Positions 34,323 through 46,709 of a stretch of DNA of 64,000 bases are shown one piece after another (the first letter of the stretch is position 1; each line of letters starts with the position of its first letter). The notes under the pieces were generated by a model, which worked only from the letters and a program-made list of their open reading frames with translations, was not told the DNA's origin and made no database searches. Source of the DNA: Pezicula radicicola. Its lineage: Eukaryota > Ascomycota > Leotiomycetes > Helotiales > Dermateaceae. The stretch covers positions 1,240,001 to 1,304,000 of the forward strand of contig PDUO01000009.1 in assembly GCA_003008705.1 (NCBI GenBank), given 5' to 3'. The position numbers and the translations under genes are program-made.

Positions 34323-35214
34323 TTGTGTATTGCAACTGGCGAAAACATGTCTTGTCTGAAGCGTGTGTGATGGGGTTGAGTTGATGAAGCTTCTCTGGCA
34401 AGGTTTTCGGGACCGGTTCACACTTTCATTGTCATGGTGGTTTTGATATTCCAAGCAAGCTGTGGAGTGTATACTATTAAGGGCAGGAACCTAAGAATGT
34501 TTATAGTTACGTAGGGATATGAAATTGAATTTTATACATATTAGTACAGCGTTTTGCTAGTTGATACGATCATAAGTATTAATGGACAGCGTGTTGTTAC
34601 CGTCCTTCTCTAGGGATTTCACACTTTCTGTTTGTTGCTCGAATACCTTAGGGACGCAAGGCTTAGGATTAGCTTCTTGTGAGGAGAAAAGGTCTGGCTT
34701 TCATCGCGTTAGTCTGTCGAAGGTTCCTGCCATTGTTGTATTCCATCTCCCATCCCTCTTGTACCTACCACTGTATCCTGTTGTGGTATACTTTCAAAAC
34801 TTATAATCTTCTAATTATGCTTTTCTATCGAAGGCAATGGCTTCCTTGCATCATTCTAGATCTGATGATGGAGCATCAAGATTATCAGTTATCAGTACGC
34901 TGACCTCACAAACTCAATACATAAGAAATGGCACACAATTCGACGGCCAGGGCCATAATGTTGCTGCAAGGCTTTTACCAGGTTCAGACTCTCCTTGATG
35001 AATAACGTTGGAAAGCCCGCCAACTACGAACTCAAGAACATTGAGCCATCACTTACGAGTTGTGGATCGCCTTATCTGCAGCGCCTGCTCGCAAGCACTC
35101 GGAAGCGTATTCACTAGAGAGCGCCTTCGTTGATGCTAGGACTTTTTTACTTAGCACGATGATGGTAGTTGCCCATCACATCTTTTACAAGAGCCTAGAT
35201 GGTCATGAAGTGGG
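34323..35214. other. Intergenic, degraded
   Basis: AT-rich with short open stretches in several frames (34582-34903) and no recognisable product. It may contain the lost 5' part of the pseudogene that follows. Confidence 0.4.
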
Positions 35215-36815
35215 AGACGGCCTGGGCCAGCAGTAGAACACCCAAATCGGCACAGGTCTTGCTTTTTTTGTGAAGAGCTTCCTTGTTGCATCCGTTGGAA
35301 TTGCATACTTCCAACTATTTTGATGAATATTAAAGAGGACAACAAACAAAGAATCGAGTATAAACTCAATGTTCGAGGTTCTCAATAATCCAGCCGCCTT
35401 CTTTGATATTGCTGTGGGTGGCACAACCCAATCCTGATATGTCTGGCCCTACCGAGTTGGTGAGTATGTTTGACCCCGTGGTAAACTCTACTGATAATGG
35501 ATAGGTTGATTCCCATTTCTGTGGTTATTAGCCCTGCAACTCTAACAGTTGAAACATCCCCGATCTTGAAAAGCTCGACAACTCCACTTCCTATGGCAGC
35601 CCCCAGTTTTGTCTTGCCAGAATAGAGAGCCTGGAGCTGGGGTGGAGCAGTATCTGGGGCCTGGTCTACTGGTCTCATGACTATCGATAGCCACTGCCAC
35701 AAGTGGAACCATTCTTCCAGCGTCGTTCCCATCCCTTAATTCATCATACACTCTGAATTTTTTTATCCCAGGACTTCAGTGCGACTATTTATCTGTGGAA
35801 GCCAGCAACAAAATACAATAGCCAACCCCTGCTTGGGCAAGCTCCATAATTTACACTGCTTGGGTTCCAGACTGCAATAGGAGCGAATTTACCGACTACA
35901 CTAATAATGTCGATAACAGTTGGGATGGCACCTGGAATAGGACTCATCTAGGCTCGACTTTGTTCCTTTAAACTCCGCTCTCGAGCAAATTCTGGCAGCC
36001 GTCTGTATCTCCAAATATGCTTCAGTGCATCTTACACAACACATCTTATACTGTGGGATTTTCCTACAGCGAAGGTGCACAGTCACTCGATATCCAATCA
36101 GAGTATCTCAATCAAGTACCTTCAATTGGTAACCCAGGACCAGAGGGTTATTTTGATTCGTTTCTGAATAATATAAATTTGATACATGAGCTTGTTGGAT
36201 ACGAATCTATGATGGCAGCTCTTAACCAGATTCTCGTTGGTGAGATCAGCGAAGACCGCTATGGAAATAGACTCATCAATGCAACACAAATCCTCGCTAT
36301 ATTTCTAATTGACTGCACAGAATTCGAGGCTATGTTGCACAAGACCGTAGAGGATAGCTGGTCGGCAAATGACACAGATCTTCTCTACCAGTTCAAAACT
36401 CAGACACTGAAGGATGGCGTCGAAGAACTCTTTCAAAACATGACCATGAGTCTTTTCAGCCAACCCCGATTTCTGTAAGTTGCCCTCTATCTAGCCCGTA
36501 TCCTAAGTTCTATAGTTAAATCTCAAGAATAGCCAAAACGGCACCATTCCCTTGACAAGTGTCACAATATTCCCACCTCAAAATGTCTATGTCTACACTC
36601 AAAGAAACCTCCTTGCTGTTTACGCTGCTGCATTATTTGTCACTCTACTGAGTATTTTGACTGGTTACTTTGTAATGCTTGCAAACTCTGCTAGTTACAG
36701 CTCTTCATTCTCTACCGTTCTCCCCGCTCCTAGGAATGATGGCCTACATGCACTACTAAATGACACGAATTTGGGTGCCGATCCTCTGCCGAAGTGGAAG
36801 GAGGAGAAGCCTTGA
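35215..36815 (+). pseudogene. Decayed multi-pass membrane protein gene (fungal 'formylmethionine deformylase-like' type)
   Basis: Plus-strand pieces follow the order of a large fungal membrane protein family often labelled formylmethionine deformylase-like. They are TGLAFFVKSFLVASVGIAYF (about 35252), then INSMFEVLNNPAAFFDIAV, an intron-like step, GLIPISVVISPATLTVE (about 35506), DCNRSEFTDYTNNVDNSWDG (about 35870), an intact stretch 36017-36475 (TSYTVGFSYSEGAQSLD), and a last exon from about 36535 with the span LLAVYAAALFVTLLSILTGY. In-frame stops occur near 35322, 35436, 35620, 35735 and 35969. The 3' half (36017-36815) is still open. The label is by resemblance from memory; the enzymatic name is historical and not supported here. 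Confidence 0.65.
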
Positions 36816-37253
36816 TGGACATGTTTGAGGAGATCGATATTGGTTTTTGGACTTTATAGTCTTGAAATTATTGAATTAGGAGGAAAAGAGTACGGTTGAA
36901 CCATGTAGGAAATACTCTTAACGTGTCCAGTGAGGTTCAAAGTCGCTAGTCACTTGAGCTGGTTCAAAGTTTACAGAACCACAAATTACTGAATAATCAC
37001 AATTTATTTCAGGTTTATTACTCTAGCTCCAAAAAGGCGCCAAACATGCTTCGATACACAACACCATACGCAATGCAACCAACAACCGAACATAAGAGAT
37101 TCAAATGACGGGCATGATGAACTCAAATTATCGTGGAACTCGTACTGTACTTAAAGGAATTAAAAAAGGAGCGTGTGAAAACAATAGGACTAGGAAAGGC
37201 AATCAAGAGAACGGCAAGCCAGAGATATTACGGCAACGTTAACAACTGCACAA
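36816..37253. other. Intergenic
   Basis: Between the pseudogene 3' end and the LIM gene 3' end. Nothing recognised. Confidence 0.5.
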
Positions 37254-39894
37254 TCACGCCTTCAACTCCCTCTCTATACATCCTGTACACAAAACGATCG
37301 TTCCGCTTCCAACCTGCTTTGGGAAGATCTGACCATCGTCGAATCCACCATTGCATGTTGCGCATCGGAAGCAGGCGTCGTGCCACTCTCCACCGAGAGC
37401 TTGTACGTATTGGCCTATGACCGCTTTCTTGCATTTCTTGCATTTTGGAGCTTGTCTCTCTGTGCGCTTTGTCTGACAACTCAAGCACCAGGCATACCCG
37501 TCTTTCTCAATATGGGTCATGCCTTTCTCGAATGGGTCGCCGCACTCGGCACAGAAAAAATGGCCATAATGCCAATGCTCTCCCAAAGCCACAGCATGCT
37601 CGCCAATAATTGGTGTTTTGCAATGCTTGCATCTTGGAGCGAAGTGCTCGTGCCAGTCTAGATGACAGTAAAAGCGTAAACGGTCATCGCCGTCTTCTGC
37701 CTCAGTTTGACCTTCCACCTCCTCGATGTACTCTCCATGAGCTCGGCGCTGGATGCGATCGAGACGTTCGGCGCGCTTGTGATCAGGTTCTGGGCTGATC
37801 TCAAGAGCTTCCAGACCCGTCCCACAAGTGAAGCAGATGAAGCAATGTGGATGAAAACGTTCAGGAACTCCACGGATTGCTACCACACGTCCCTCAATAG
37901 GTAGCTGGCATTGATGACAGGTTGCTGTGGCTCTGTTGCCCACTGCTGGAGACCAGTGACCTCTTGGAACTATTGCCGTGGCATGATTCCGTGGAGGCGG
38001 TCGACCAGCAAACTTCTTCGGATCAGGAAGGGGTCTTGAGACTGCACTCTCTCCTGGAGCACTGATGGTTGGAATTGCAGGCGTTGGTAAAGGCCTTGTT
38101 GATTTAGTTGTGTTTTCCCCTGGAATATTTATCGTTGGAACCGCAGGCGCTGAAACAGAAATTACAGGTGCATCTGGAAAATTTATGGTAGGGACAGACG
38201 GCGTGGAATCAGGAACATTGATACTTGGGACAGGCGGACTGGGGCTCACTCGGATTGATGGTGCGTCCGGAAGCTGAATTGACGGAACAGGGGCTGGGAA
38301 AGTTTGCGCGCGCGGTCCAGAAGGGAATCCTTTCTTTTGGACTTCGGCACGGCCTTGGGCCTGTCTTGAACACTCTTCTGGCTTTACATCAGCCTCCTTC
38401 GGCTTCCAATTTTTATCAAAGCTTACAATGGGGCGCCCCGGCTTGTCACTGACAACCGTTGGCGTCGGCAACTTGGGACTACGATCCTTAAGACGCATGC
38501 TTGTAGCAAGACGAATCTCTTCACTTCTAATCTCTAGTCCATCCTTCATGGGCGGCTCAGGTGCAGATTCCTCTGATGAACCTGATTTCTCTTCTGGAAG
38601 CCTTTTTGAAGGTGGAGGATTTGCTGTGTAAGCTGGATTCCTTGACTGAGAGGGAGGATTGCGATGGATTTCATACTTCGAGAGTTTTTGAACTTGCTCT
38701 GGAGGAGTACTACTTGAACGTGGTGGAAGGTCTTGTGCAAATGACACACGGTTCAAAGGATTCCGAGCTTTGAGTCGCAGAGGTGCAGGCACATCTCTTG
38801 ATTCATGAGAACGGCCACGACCGGTATCCTCTTGTTCTGGCTCCTCCCAAATTTGGTCTCCTGTAAAAACGCCAGCAAGCTCGCCACTGATGTTTCTTTT
38901 GCTGCTGCTTTTCCGCCGAGAGCTTTCGCCGGAAGTTCTACTGGATTTCGAGAGAGACCCGTAAGCTCGGCTGCCTAATGCACCTGCAGCACTTTGCGTA
39001 GAATCCATTGAGCGTCGAACACCGTCTGGACTGAAAGAGTCTCCCGAAAGCGTTGGAGACCGCATGTCACTACCGCTTGAACTCCCAGATATGGTGCGTG
39101 GAGGGAGGTCTCGGGCAAGTCCAGTGACAAGTGCGAGTCCGCCATAGCGTCCAACACTTTGAGTTCTTGCATGGGCGTAGCTATTCTTCTTCAAATGTTC
39201 CTTGTATCGATATGGTGCACCTGGTTGAGGAACAACTTCAGGGTGCTGGTGTTGGTAAACCAACTCTGAAGCCTCCTCTTGTGCTGCAGCATGAATGCGG
39301 ACTTCCTCCTCGTCTTCAGGCGTGACATCCATATCTTCCATGGCCTCTCGCAAAGCCACAGCTTCTTCCTTCTCCATCCATCTCTGACCGCGTTCAATGT
39401 ACGTAGCGGTAGGTACAACCTCGGAAGGTTTGAGAGGTACAGTTCGCGCTTTTGAGAAAGAGTCTCGTGCAACGATGCTGGGTTGTTGAACAAGAGCCCG
39501 ACCTCTTTTTGAGGATGTCGAGGAGTAGTTCGAGAGGGCTGACTGTGACCGTCTGTTAGACGCAGCACTCGTGGAACGTGGTGGAAGGTCGGTTGGTTCA
39601 TTATTCTCTAGAGGCTGTGTAGGTTTTACTCTGTCTGATTCACGTCTGCTCGAGGGCTGAGGTCTGGCGCCACTAGGTCGTGCAACGCGGTTGTTTCTGA
39701 GATCTGCCAGGTACTCGGCTGGAAAGCAAGTTAGTAGCTGTACGTATATATCGAAAATCGGATGCGCGGAGAGCTGAAGTATTGAAGAACACGCAAGAAA
39801 ACTGAATGCACCGACCAAATTGCTCATTCGACATGTAATTCCCTGGCGGCGTAGCCTTGCGATTGCGGTCTTTCGACCTCAGACGCAGCGACAT
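37254..39894 (-). CDS. LIM-domain protein with three C-terminal LIM domains
   Basis: Exons 39816-39894 and 37254-39718 (minus strand) join to 847 residues. The join gives NEQFAEYLADLRNNR, a conserved-looking N-terminal motif. Residues 30-600 are disordered, Ser/Pro/Arg-rich, with a run of related units around VPSINVP, VPTINFP, VPTINIP and IPTISAP. Three LIM zinc-finger pairs follow: CHQCQLPIEGRVVAIRG...HPHCFICFTC, with a long acidic insertion in its second half; CKHCKTPIIGEHAVALGEHW...FFCAEC; and CKKCKKAVIGQYVQALGGEW...CFRCATC. The architecture resembles fungal paxillin-like and other cytoskeletal scaffold proteins acting at polarity or division sites. Which ortholog group it belongs to is not certain. 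The 97-nt intron lies near the start. Confidence 0.88.
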
Positions 39895-41125
39895 GGTTGA
39901 GTCGAGCTTTCGTGAGATGCTCAATTACGTGTCAACCGTGGATTACTCCGTACAGGAGTGGGAATCCAGCGTAGTTGTGAGAACCGAGGAATAAAAATAG
40001 GGAGTTATTGTGCAGCAAGTGGCGGTATGAGTAAGGCGCGTTTTCTTTATGCAGTGCAAAGCTTGGATGTTTTCGATTCCAGGAGGGAGGTGGGAACAGC
40101 TTGTTTATCAGCAAACCGAATCAGGGGGGGGGCTATATTATTATGGCAGACAGTCGCGTTCAAATAACAGATGGTCAATTTGGGTAAAACAGTGTATAAA
40201 AGCGAATGTGGAACAGAAAGGTGAGTCAGTATCACTTTGTACTTGAGCTTTGTTTGTTGGCACCTGCAGCTGTATCAAAGTTCGCAAGTCGATTCCAATA
40301 ATATTCATGTCGGCCTGGCAACCTTGCATGAGCGGCAAGGGGGGTCGTGGCGCTCCGATGCATTGCTGGAATATGCACACTATGCACCTTCAAAGGATGT
40401 TAATGTGGTCGTAATGTCAGCTCGACAAACATTATTGGAGGTATTTAATTATCAGATTGAGAAAGGCTTTTGTCGTTGAGTTCTGTACTCCACAAGCTTG
40501 CGACCCAACACACTTTTGCCTGCAGCAGTGGCAGCAGCCAGAGACTCATTAGCGCGAGATGTACGGAGGTACGGGGTAGAGATCTCTAGATCTACCCGAG
40601 GCAAAGGCTCTGTTATCCTTTTCTTTATCAGTGACATCAAGCTTCTATTATCGAGGCAAAACTATCGTCAGTCTTTCTCCCATGATGCTATCCCCATTAT
40701 CATCATCTACATCAAGAGCAATGATCCCCTCTGTACGATCCCAGACTACTTTAAGTAGTGTATTCCCTTTCTTTCGTCGCGACCAGACTTCCCCAGACCA
40801 GAAAAATACCCTGGCAACGGATCACGGCAAATGGCCCATATCCACTGATATTTCCGTAGTTTTTTGTACCCAATGGCGGGGAGGTAAGAGAGAGAGGAAA
40901 AATTGTCATAAGCGTCATTATTCATGTCTGGTTCCTTCTCACCGTCCTCACTACATATCATTGCTTTCATCTTGTGTTGTGTGCTTGTACAGATTCGCGC
41001 ATCTTTGATTCTGTGTTATTCTTGAGCCTATGTCCAACGTCGTCATCAGACTCAGTCAAATTTTCCAATTTTCTGTTCCCTTTTTGGCTACCTACACTCC
41101 GGAAATAAGAATCGAGCCGACGAGC
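39895..41125. other. Intergenic between divergent genes
   Basis: Promoter region of the LIM gene (left) and the MFS transporter gene (right). An in-frame ATG for the transporter also exists at 41030. Open stretches at 40498-41008 are overlapping and unconvincing. Confidence 0.5.
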
Positions 41126-42845
41126 ATGAACCGTGAACATCTCGAGGATGAAATTCAAAACAGCAGTATCGACAAGGAGGTGGGGCTAGACGGCCGGCCA
41201 TCGCTGGACCCATCTGAGAAAACGACAGGTCCTGAAGAAGAGCAGCCGTCCCAAGAGGTGTCTGAAGTAGTAGCAGATGTACCTCCCGACGGAGGATATG
41301 GTATGTATAGTTAGTGGTTCAAGGTGACTTTGGACTGGAAAGCAAATTGTTGGTCTCAAATCATGCCAAGAACTTATACATACATTTTTGCAAGAAGTAA
41401 TGCTAACTTTGGGGCCCTGAAGGATGGGTATGTGTCCTTTGTGTAGGCCTCATCAACGCGCATACATGGGGGCTAAACAGTGTGAGTATTACCTATCGTG
41501 TATGTCATAAAGTGTACCTGCTAAGAGAATAGTCTTATGGTATATTCCTCTCTCACTACCTCACAGCAAATACATATCCTGGCGCAAGCTCTCTCGAATA
41601 TGCTTTTGTCGGAGGGCTATCCATTTCCATTGCACTACTTGTATCTCCAATCGCAACTGTTTGCACACGACGATTTGGAACGCGGACTACCCTTCTTATC
41701 GGCGTAGTTTTTCAAACCGCGGCACTGTTGGGAGCTTCATGGGCGTCTGAGATATGGCAACTGTTTCTCTCCCAGGGAGTTTGTTTCGGAACTGTAAGCT
41801 GCGTCCCGTTGATTTGGAGACCTCCCACTAACTCAACCACTAGGGAATGGGATTTCTGTTTGTCGGTTCCGTGGGTGTAGTACCGCAGTGGTTCGCCCGT
41901 CGCCGTTCTTTTGCAAATAGCCTGTCAACCGCGGGAAGTGGCCTGGGAGGACTAGTATATTCCTTGGCAACAAACGCAATGATCCAGTCTATCGGCCTAG
42001 GTTGGGCATTCCGGGTTCTTGCTATAGTCTCGTGCGTCGTCAACGGGATATGCGCAATCCTGATTCGAGACCGAAACAAGGCTATAGGCTCCGTGATCGT
42101 CGCCTTCGATTCAAAGCTATTGAAACGGCCAGAGTTCCTTTTATTGCTAGCTTGGGCTTTCTTCAGCATCTTAGGTTATATTGTGCTTCTCTTCTCTCTG
42201 CCCAACTACGCTAAGAGTGTGGGACTATCAGCAAAGCAAGCTTCCGTCGTTGGAGCCCTTTTGAATCTTGGACAAGGTCTTGGTCGACCTTTCGTTGGGT
42301 ATTTCTCGGATTCGACCGGTAGGATTAACATTGCTGGTGTTTGCACATTTGCAACTGGACTCTTTTGTCTCGTGATTTGGATCTTCGCGAAAACATACGG
42401 CGTGCTCATCTTCTTCGCTATCCTAGTTGGTACTGTAGCTGGGACGCTGTGGACGGTGATTGGTCCTGTTGGTGCAGAAGTCGTTGGATTAAAAGTCCTT
42501 CCATCAGCTTTATCCATGACATGGCTTGTTCTCGTCATACCAGCCACATTCGCTGAGCCCATTGGCTTACAACTTCGAACTCCAACCGGGAACTACCTGC
42601 ACGCTCAGCTCTTTGCTGGCTTTATGTATATCGGAGCTGCAGTATGCATGTGGTTTCTGCGTGCCTGGAAGATCAGTGAGATTGGAAAGATTGTGGTAGA
42701 AAAAGAACAGAGAGCTCAGGAAATCCGTGACGATGACACAGTCCCTAAAGAGAGACTAGACAACTCGCGGCATGCAAGTAGGACAGCAAGCGTCAAGAGT
42801 AAGGCGAAGGCTGCAAAAGGACTGTGGGCGTTGGTAAGGGTATAA
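41126..42845 (+). CDS. MFS monocarboxylate-type transporter
   Basis: Exons 41126-41300, 41423-41481, 41533-41793 and 41844-42845 give about 498 residues. After an acidic cytosolic N-terminus (EEEQPSQEVSEVVADVPPDG) comes the MCT (SLC16-like) signature PPDGGYGWVCVLCVGL, then about twelve hydrophobic spans, including GMGFLFVGSVGVVPQWFARR, which fits the conserved loop of the family. A large cytosolic loop is short here, as in fungal Mch-like members. The C-terminus is charged. It probably moves a monocarboxylate, riboflavin or related small acid across a membrane; the substrate cannot be read from sequence. I chose the ATG at 41126 (purine at -3); the one at 41030 would add 32 residues. Confidence 0.9.
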
Positions 42846-42959
42846 CATTAAAATCATCAAAATGTACCACTATTATACCTCCGTACTTCATAAAATGCAG
42901 GCCATCCTCGCAACCCAAAACTTCCATTCTTAGGTCTGTCCAATAATTCAAGGCTAAAC

Positions 42960-43493
42960 CTATGTATCAAACCACTCGAGTTTATCGTCTTTCGAGAAAA
43001 TCGCCTTGAACACTTTATCTCCATCTGGCATCTCTATCTCGTCCATGCGAATAGAGTGAAGGCTGGGACCGTCGCCACCGATGAAGGCTCGGAACATAAA
43101 GTAATTGCCTTTACTCTTGGGGAATTCGATTTTGCCGAAGAGATGCATGCCGTACGCAGAAGTCGCCACTCGAACTTCCTTCAGATCATCGGCTTCTACA
43201 TGTTAATTTCTTGCTCGACTCTATACTTTGAAGGATGTATGATGCGAACCGGAGAACGTGGTAAGCTCCCTATCAGAGAGATCTGCGACAGCCTTGAAAT
43301 ATTCGGGCTCGTGTTCTAGTGAGTGTTAGCCATAATCTATACCACCGGAGGGAAAGAAGCGCATACTGTTTGATTCATGGCGGAGGTGCTGGAGCTTTGT
43401 CTTGATCTCAACCTCGATATCATTGAAGGTCTTGATGCTCTCGTCCTTCGGCTCGTGGATTTGTCCAAGCTCGACAGTCTCAGCGGTCGCCAT
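42960..43493 (-). CDS. Small hypothetical protein (probably three exons)
   Basis: Exons 43367-43493, 43250-43315 and 42960-43195 (minus strand) give 142 residues. The start MATAETVELGQIHEPKDESI and the segments EPEYFKAVADLSDREL and LKEVRVATSAYGMHLFGKIE look coding, as does the acidic C-terminus ending DDKLEWFDT. The first intron is normal (51 nt). The second is 54 nt but uses an unusual GTTCGC donor, so that boundary is less sure. Soluble, no signal peptide, no family recognised. It is convergent with the MFS gene, 114 nt apart. Confidence 0.62.
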
Positions 43494-44340
43494 GTTTATC
43501 GTTTGAGTAGTGGAAGTTTCTGAGAGATTTGTAGTGATATTGTACGTCGTAAGTGAGGCTTGAATCAATAGGTTTAGTATGTGAAGTAGGTGAAGTAAAG
43601 GGGACGGGATGACGGCGGGAAGAGTCCAGCCTTTAAGAACTCCCCCACCGTAGAGTGTCTTGGAGCTCTTCACTTTCCAAGCTCAGCCCATCATGCAATG
43701 CAGGGACCCCGCCCTGAATTTCATGCATCTCGATCATAATAATTGACCCCTCCATTGAGCAGGATGAACCATTGCTGATTCTATTCTGGGCGCTTCGATA
43801 CATCAACTAGACCAAGTAAAGTAGATCTTAACTCATGCTTCTGAAGTAATTGGCTTTTAGATACATGCAACGCAGAAGCTCCTGTATGAAAGAATTGCTC
43901 GTGGGAAGCTTCGTTGCACGTGGCGGGCGTTCCTGGGAGTGAGTTTCAACCTACCAGAGCAAGGGAACGCTCGTGACATTCAGGGGTCTCTTGAGATGAC
44001 GTCGTCGTGGGGTACTCACTCAAATCTCAATCTAAGATCGCTGAATTCGTATTGTAGAGATGATTATATAACAATGATGAGTTTCGCCGTACTCTTTTCG
44101 AGATATATAAAACAAAACATTTCTACCGGGAAAGGAGCTGAGTCTTATGTGAAGGAAACGGCTCTCATACCGATGAAATGCTCGGTTTAATAATACGCCG
44201 TTACTCCGTGCTTACCGTATCCGTAGACCGTGGACCGAGGTTGCAAGGAGAAACTCCCCTATGAAAACAACTGAATCAGTTCGGCCATCAACTCAACATG
44301 GCTCCACTACCGTGAACTAGTCTAAAACTTCAATCTAACT
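43494..44340. other. Intergenic between divergent genes
   Basis: Shared upstream region of the small minus-strand gene and the hotdog gene. The open stretch at 43939-44190 has no recognisable product. Confidence 0.5.
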
Positions 44341-45338
44341 ATGCCCGCGGCGAGGTTGTTCTTTAACTCTAGCGCCGGCTTTTCTGGCGCTGCGAGAAGA
44401 GTGCGTTTCGCAAACACCCCGGCCAAAATTTTCCCAATTCAACATTTCAGTGTTTACAGCCGCCTCCGATTTGCGCAAGGTAAGCCATCATCTCAGCAGT
44501 TGGTAGAACCAATCAACTAACTTCCCAAACTTCAAGAGTCTGCGCTTCCAAATCGCTCCAAGAGACATCTTTTTGTTCGCGTCCTCCTATCCGTAGCAAC
44601 TGGGCTCTTCTTTACAAGCGCAGGCTTCATCATGGCCGCAATACCAGCAATCAAAGCCGCAAATGGCATCCTGAGTCCTCCTTCAGACGAAGAAACGCTC
44701 AAAATGTTTACCCCCGAAGACGACATAAGTCGGGAAATAGAAGACTTCATTCAGAACCACCCAATCGCGGTTGAATTACGCTCGAGACCCGAGTTCTCGG
44801 AAGCAAGACCACACTTGAAAATCCCAGAGTCTCAAAGGGGCCACAACCTTACAGGAGGAACCTTGATGGGTCCAGGAAAGGTTGTCGTTCCGCCATTTAC
44901 CTGGAGCGAGAAGGGCGGAAAGTCTCTTGTACAGATAGCGTATTTAGGCGGCGATCTATGCGGCCACCCGGGTATCGTACATGGTGGCATGCTTGCAACA
45001 ATGTTGGATGAGGGTTTGGCCAGATGTTGTTTTGCTGCTCTACCAAATAAGATTGGTATGACAGCAAACCTGAATATCAACTATCGAGCACCAGCTATGG
45101 CAGGGACGTTCGTAGTTTTGAGGTCGAAGACGACGAAGGTGGAGGGCCGTAAGGCATGGGTTGAAGGTCATATTGAGACTCTTGTGGCTGAAGGAGAGAA
45201 GCCTGTTGTTTTGGTAGAGGCCTCTGCTCTATTCATTGAGCCAAGACAAGCAGCCGTAAGTTTTTGAGCACCCTCACATAAAAGTTAAAATAGGCTAACT
45301 TTCCCCAGACTATGGCACGAGTTTACCCTGTACAGTAA
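44341..45338 (+). CDS. Hotdog-fold thioesterase-superfamily protein (Fmp10-like)
   Basis: Exons 44341-44479, 44537-45255 and 45309-45338 give 295 residues. The N-terminus MPAARLFFNSSAGFSGAARR is Arg-rich and acid-free, like a mitochondrial presequence, and is followed by a hydrophobic span (VLLSVATGLFFTSAGFIMAA). The hotdog core contains GHPGIVHGGMLATMLDEGLA, the HGG loop and catalytic-region Asp/Glu of PaaI/THEM4-type acyl-CoA thioesterases, then NLNINYRAPAMAGTFVVLRS. Yeast Fmp10 has this layout and is mitochondrial. The last exon codes only nine residues (TMARVYPVQ). Substrate not known. Confidence 0.85.
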
Positions 45339-45762
45339 GTTCATTTAAACCAACAGAACACAAGCGGTTTGAAACATCAATCCGCAAGCAACAAATTTGT
45401 TTCCGCAGCAGCATGGATTTTATGATAGAGAGAGCTAGGCATCAAAGATCTTCCGTCTTCAAAAGGTATTTTACAGGAGTTTTCCAGAGGGTTCATGACG
45501 GTATTTGTGACAGGCATCATAGAAATAGAAAGATCTGAAAGAGCAAACCCCTGAAATTGATCCACGTGACGAATCATCATCGGCCGCGTCATGCGACAAG
45601 GCTGGCAGATTGTGAGCACGCCTTCAAGTTTTTCTGGCGGCTGTCCTTAAGAACAACTAGCAACCTTCATTAAGTTCCAATTCACTACCAGGACTCACTA
45701 CCAACCTCCCCTCACCATCTTCCACCCATACCACCCAATAAACCCCCAAAAGCCCCTTCAAA
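45339..45762. other. Intergenic and APS kinase promoter
   Basis: A CA/CT-rich leader (45660-45760) precedes the APS kinase start. A minus-strand open stretch at 45377-45619 shows no recognisable protein. Confidence 0.5.
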
Positions 45763-46576
45763 ATGGCAACGTATGTGCATCCAAACTCCCCCACCTTACC
45801 CCGCCATACCTCTTTTCTCTCCCTCTCCCTCCCAAACCAAACTCAGCAAACAAACTTACAAAACCCAGCAACATAACCTGGCACTCCTCCCTGATAACCC
45901 GCACCGAACGCACCGATCTCCGCCACCAAAAAGGCTGCACAATCTGGTTCACAGGTCTCTCGGCCTCCGGGAAATCAACCATCGCTATCGCTCTCGAGCA
46001 ACATCTGCTTCACCTAGGGCTTGCCGCCTACAGATTGGATGGAGATAATGTGCGGTTTGGTTTGAATAAGGATTTGGGCTTCTCGGAGAAGGATCGCAAT
46101 GAGAATATTAGGCGGATAGCTGAGGTTTGTAAATTTCTTTTTCTTTTCTGGAATTGTGTCTGCGGTTGCGATTGCTGTTTGCTAATTTGGATTTGGGTTG
46201 TTGAAAATAGGTCGCAAAGCTCTTCGCTGACTCTACCACCATCGCCATTACCTCCTTCATCTCACCGTATGCCGCAGACCGAAAGATCGCTCGTGACCTG
46301 CACGCTGCTTCAGCTGATGGAAAGGAGGAAGCATTACCTTTCATTGAGGTCTTCATTGATATCCCTGTTGAGGAAGCCGAGAAGAGAGATCCCAAGGGTC
46401 TGTACAAGAAGGCGCGAGCTGGAGAGATTCCCAACTTCACTGGTATCTCTGCACCTTACGAGGCACCAGAAAATGCTGAGATCCATATCAGAAGTGACAA
46501 GAGTACGGTCGAAGAGTCCGTGGCTAAGATCACTGAGTACCTGCAGTCCAAGGGTCTCCTTCCAGTCAAGGCATAA
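45763..46576 (+). CDS. Adenylyl-sulfate (APS) kinase
   Basis: Exons 45763-45770, 45869-46124 and 46211-46576 give 209 residues, the normal length. The first exon is 8 nt (ATG GCA AC) and the joined start reads [20 protein letters not shown]. The P-loop GLSASGKST lies at residues 32-40, then [20 protein letters not shown] and the family signature [37 protein letters not shown] sequence and the PYEAPENAE segment finish the fold. It phosphorylates adenylyl sulfate to PAPS with ATP in sulfate assimilation (yeast Met14). The tiny first exon follows the pattern of related fungal genes. It is convergent with the V-ATPase gene, 133 nt away. Confidence 0.96.
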
Positions 46577-46709
46577 TAGACGAATAGACAGGATAGAAAA
46601 AAGCAAAACTTTGCCTTCTACGCCAAGTTAGACTTTGTCAGTGAGTCTTTCTGTACAAGTGAGGGAATGCTTTAACCGTTACGCCAACAAAAATTGCCAT
46701 GCCCATAAT

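Noticed and set aside
35203..35751. Minus-strand frames of 66-116 codons opposite the membrane-protein pseudogene
   Set aside because: The plus strand carries family-like segments in order, so these are shadows of a decayed gene.
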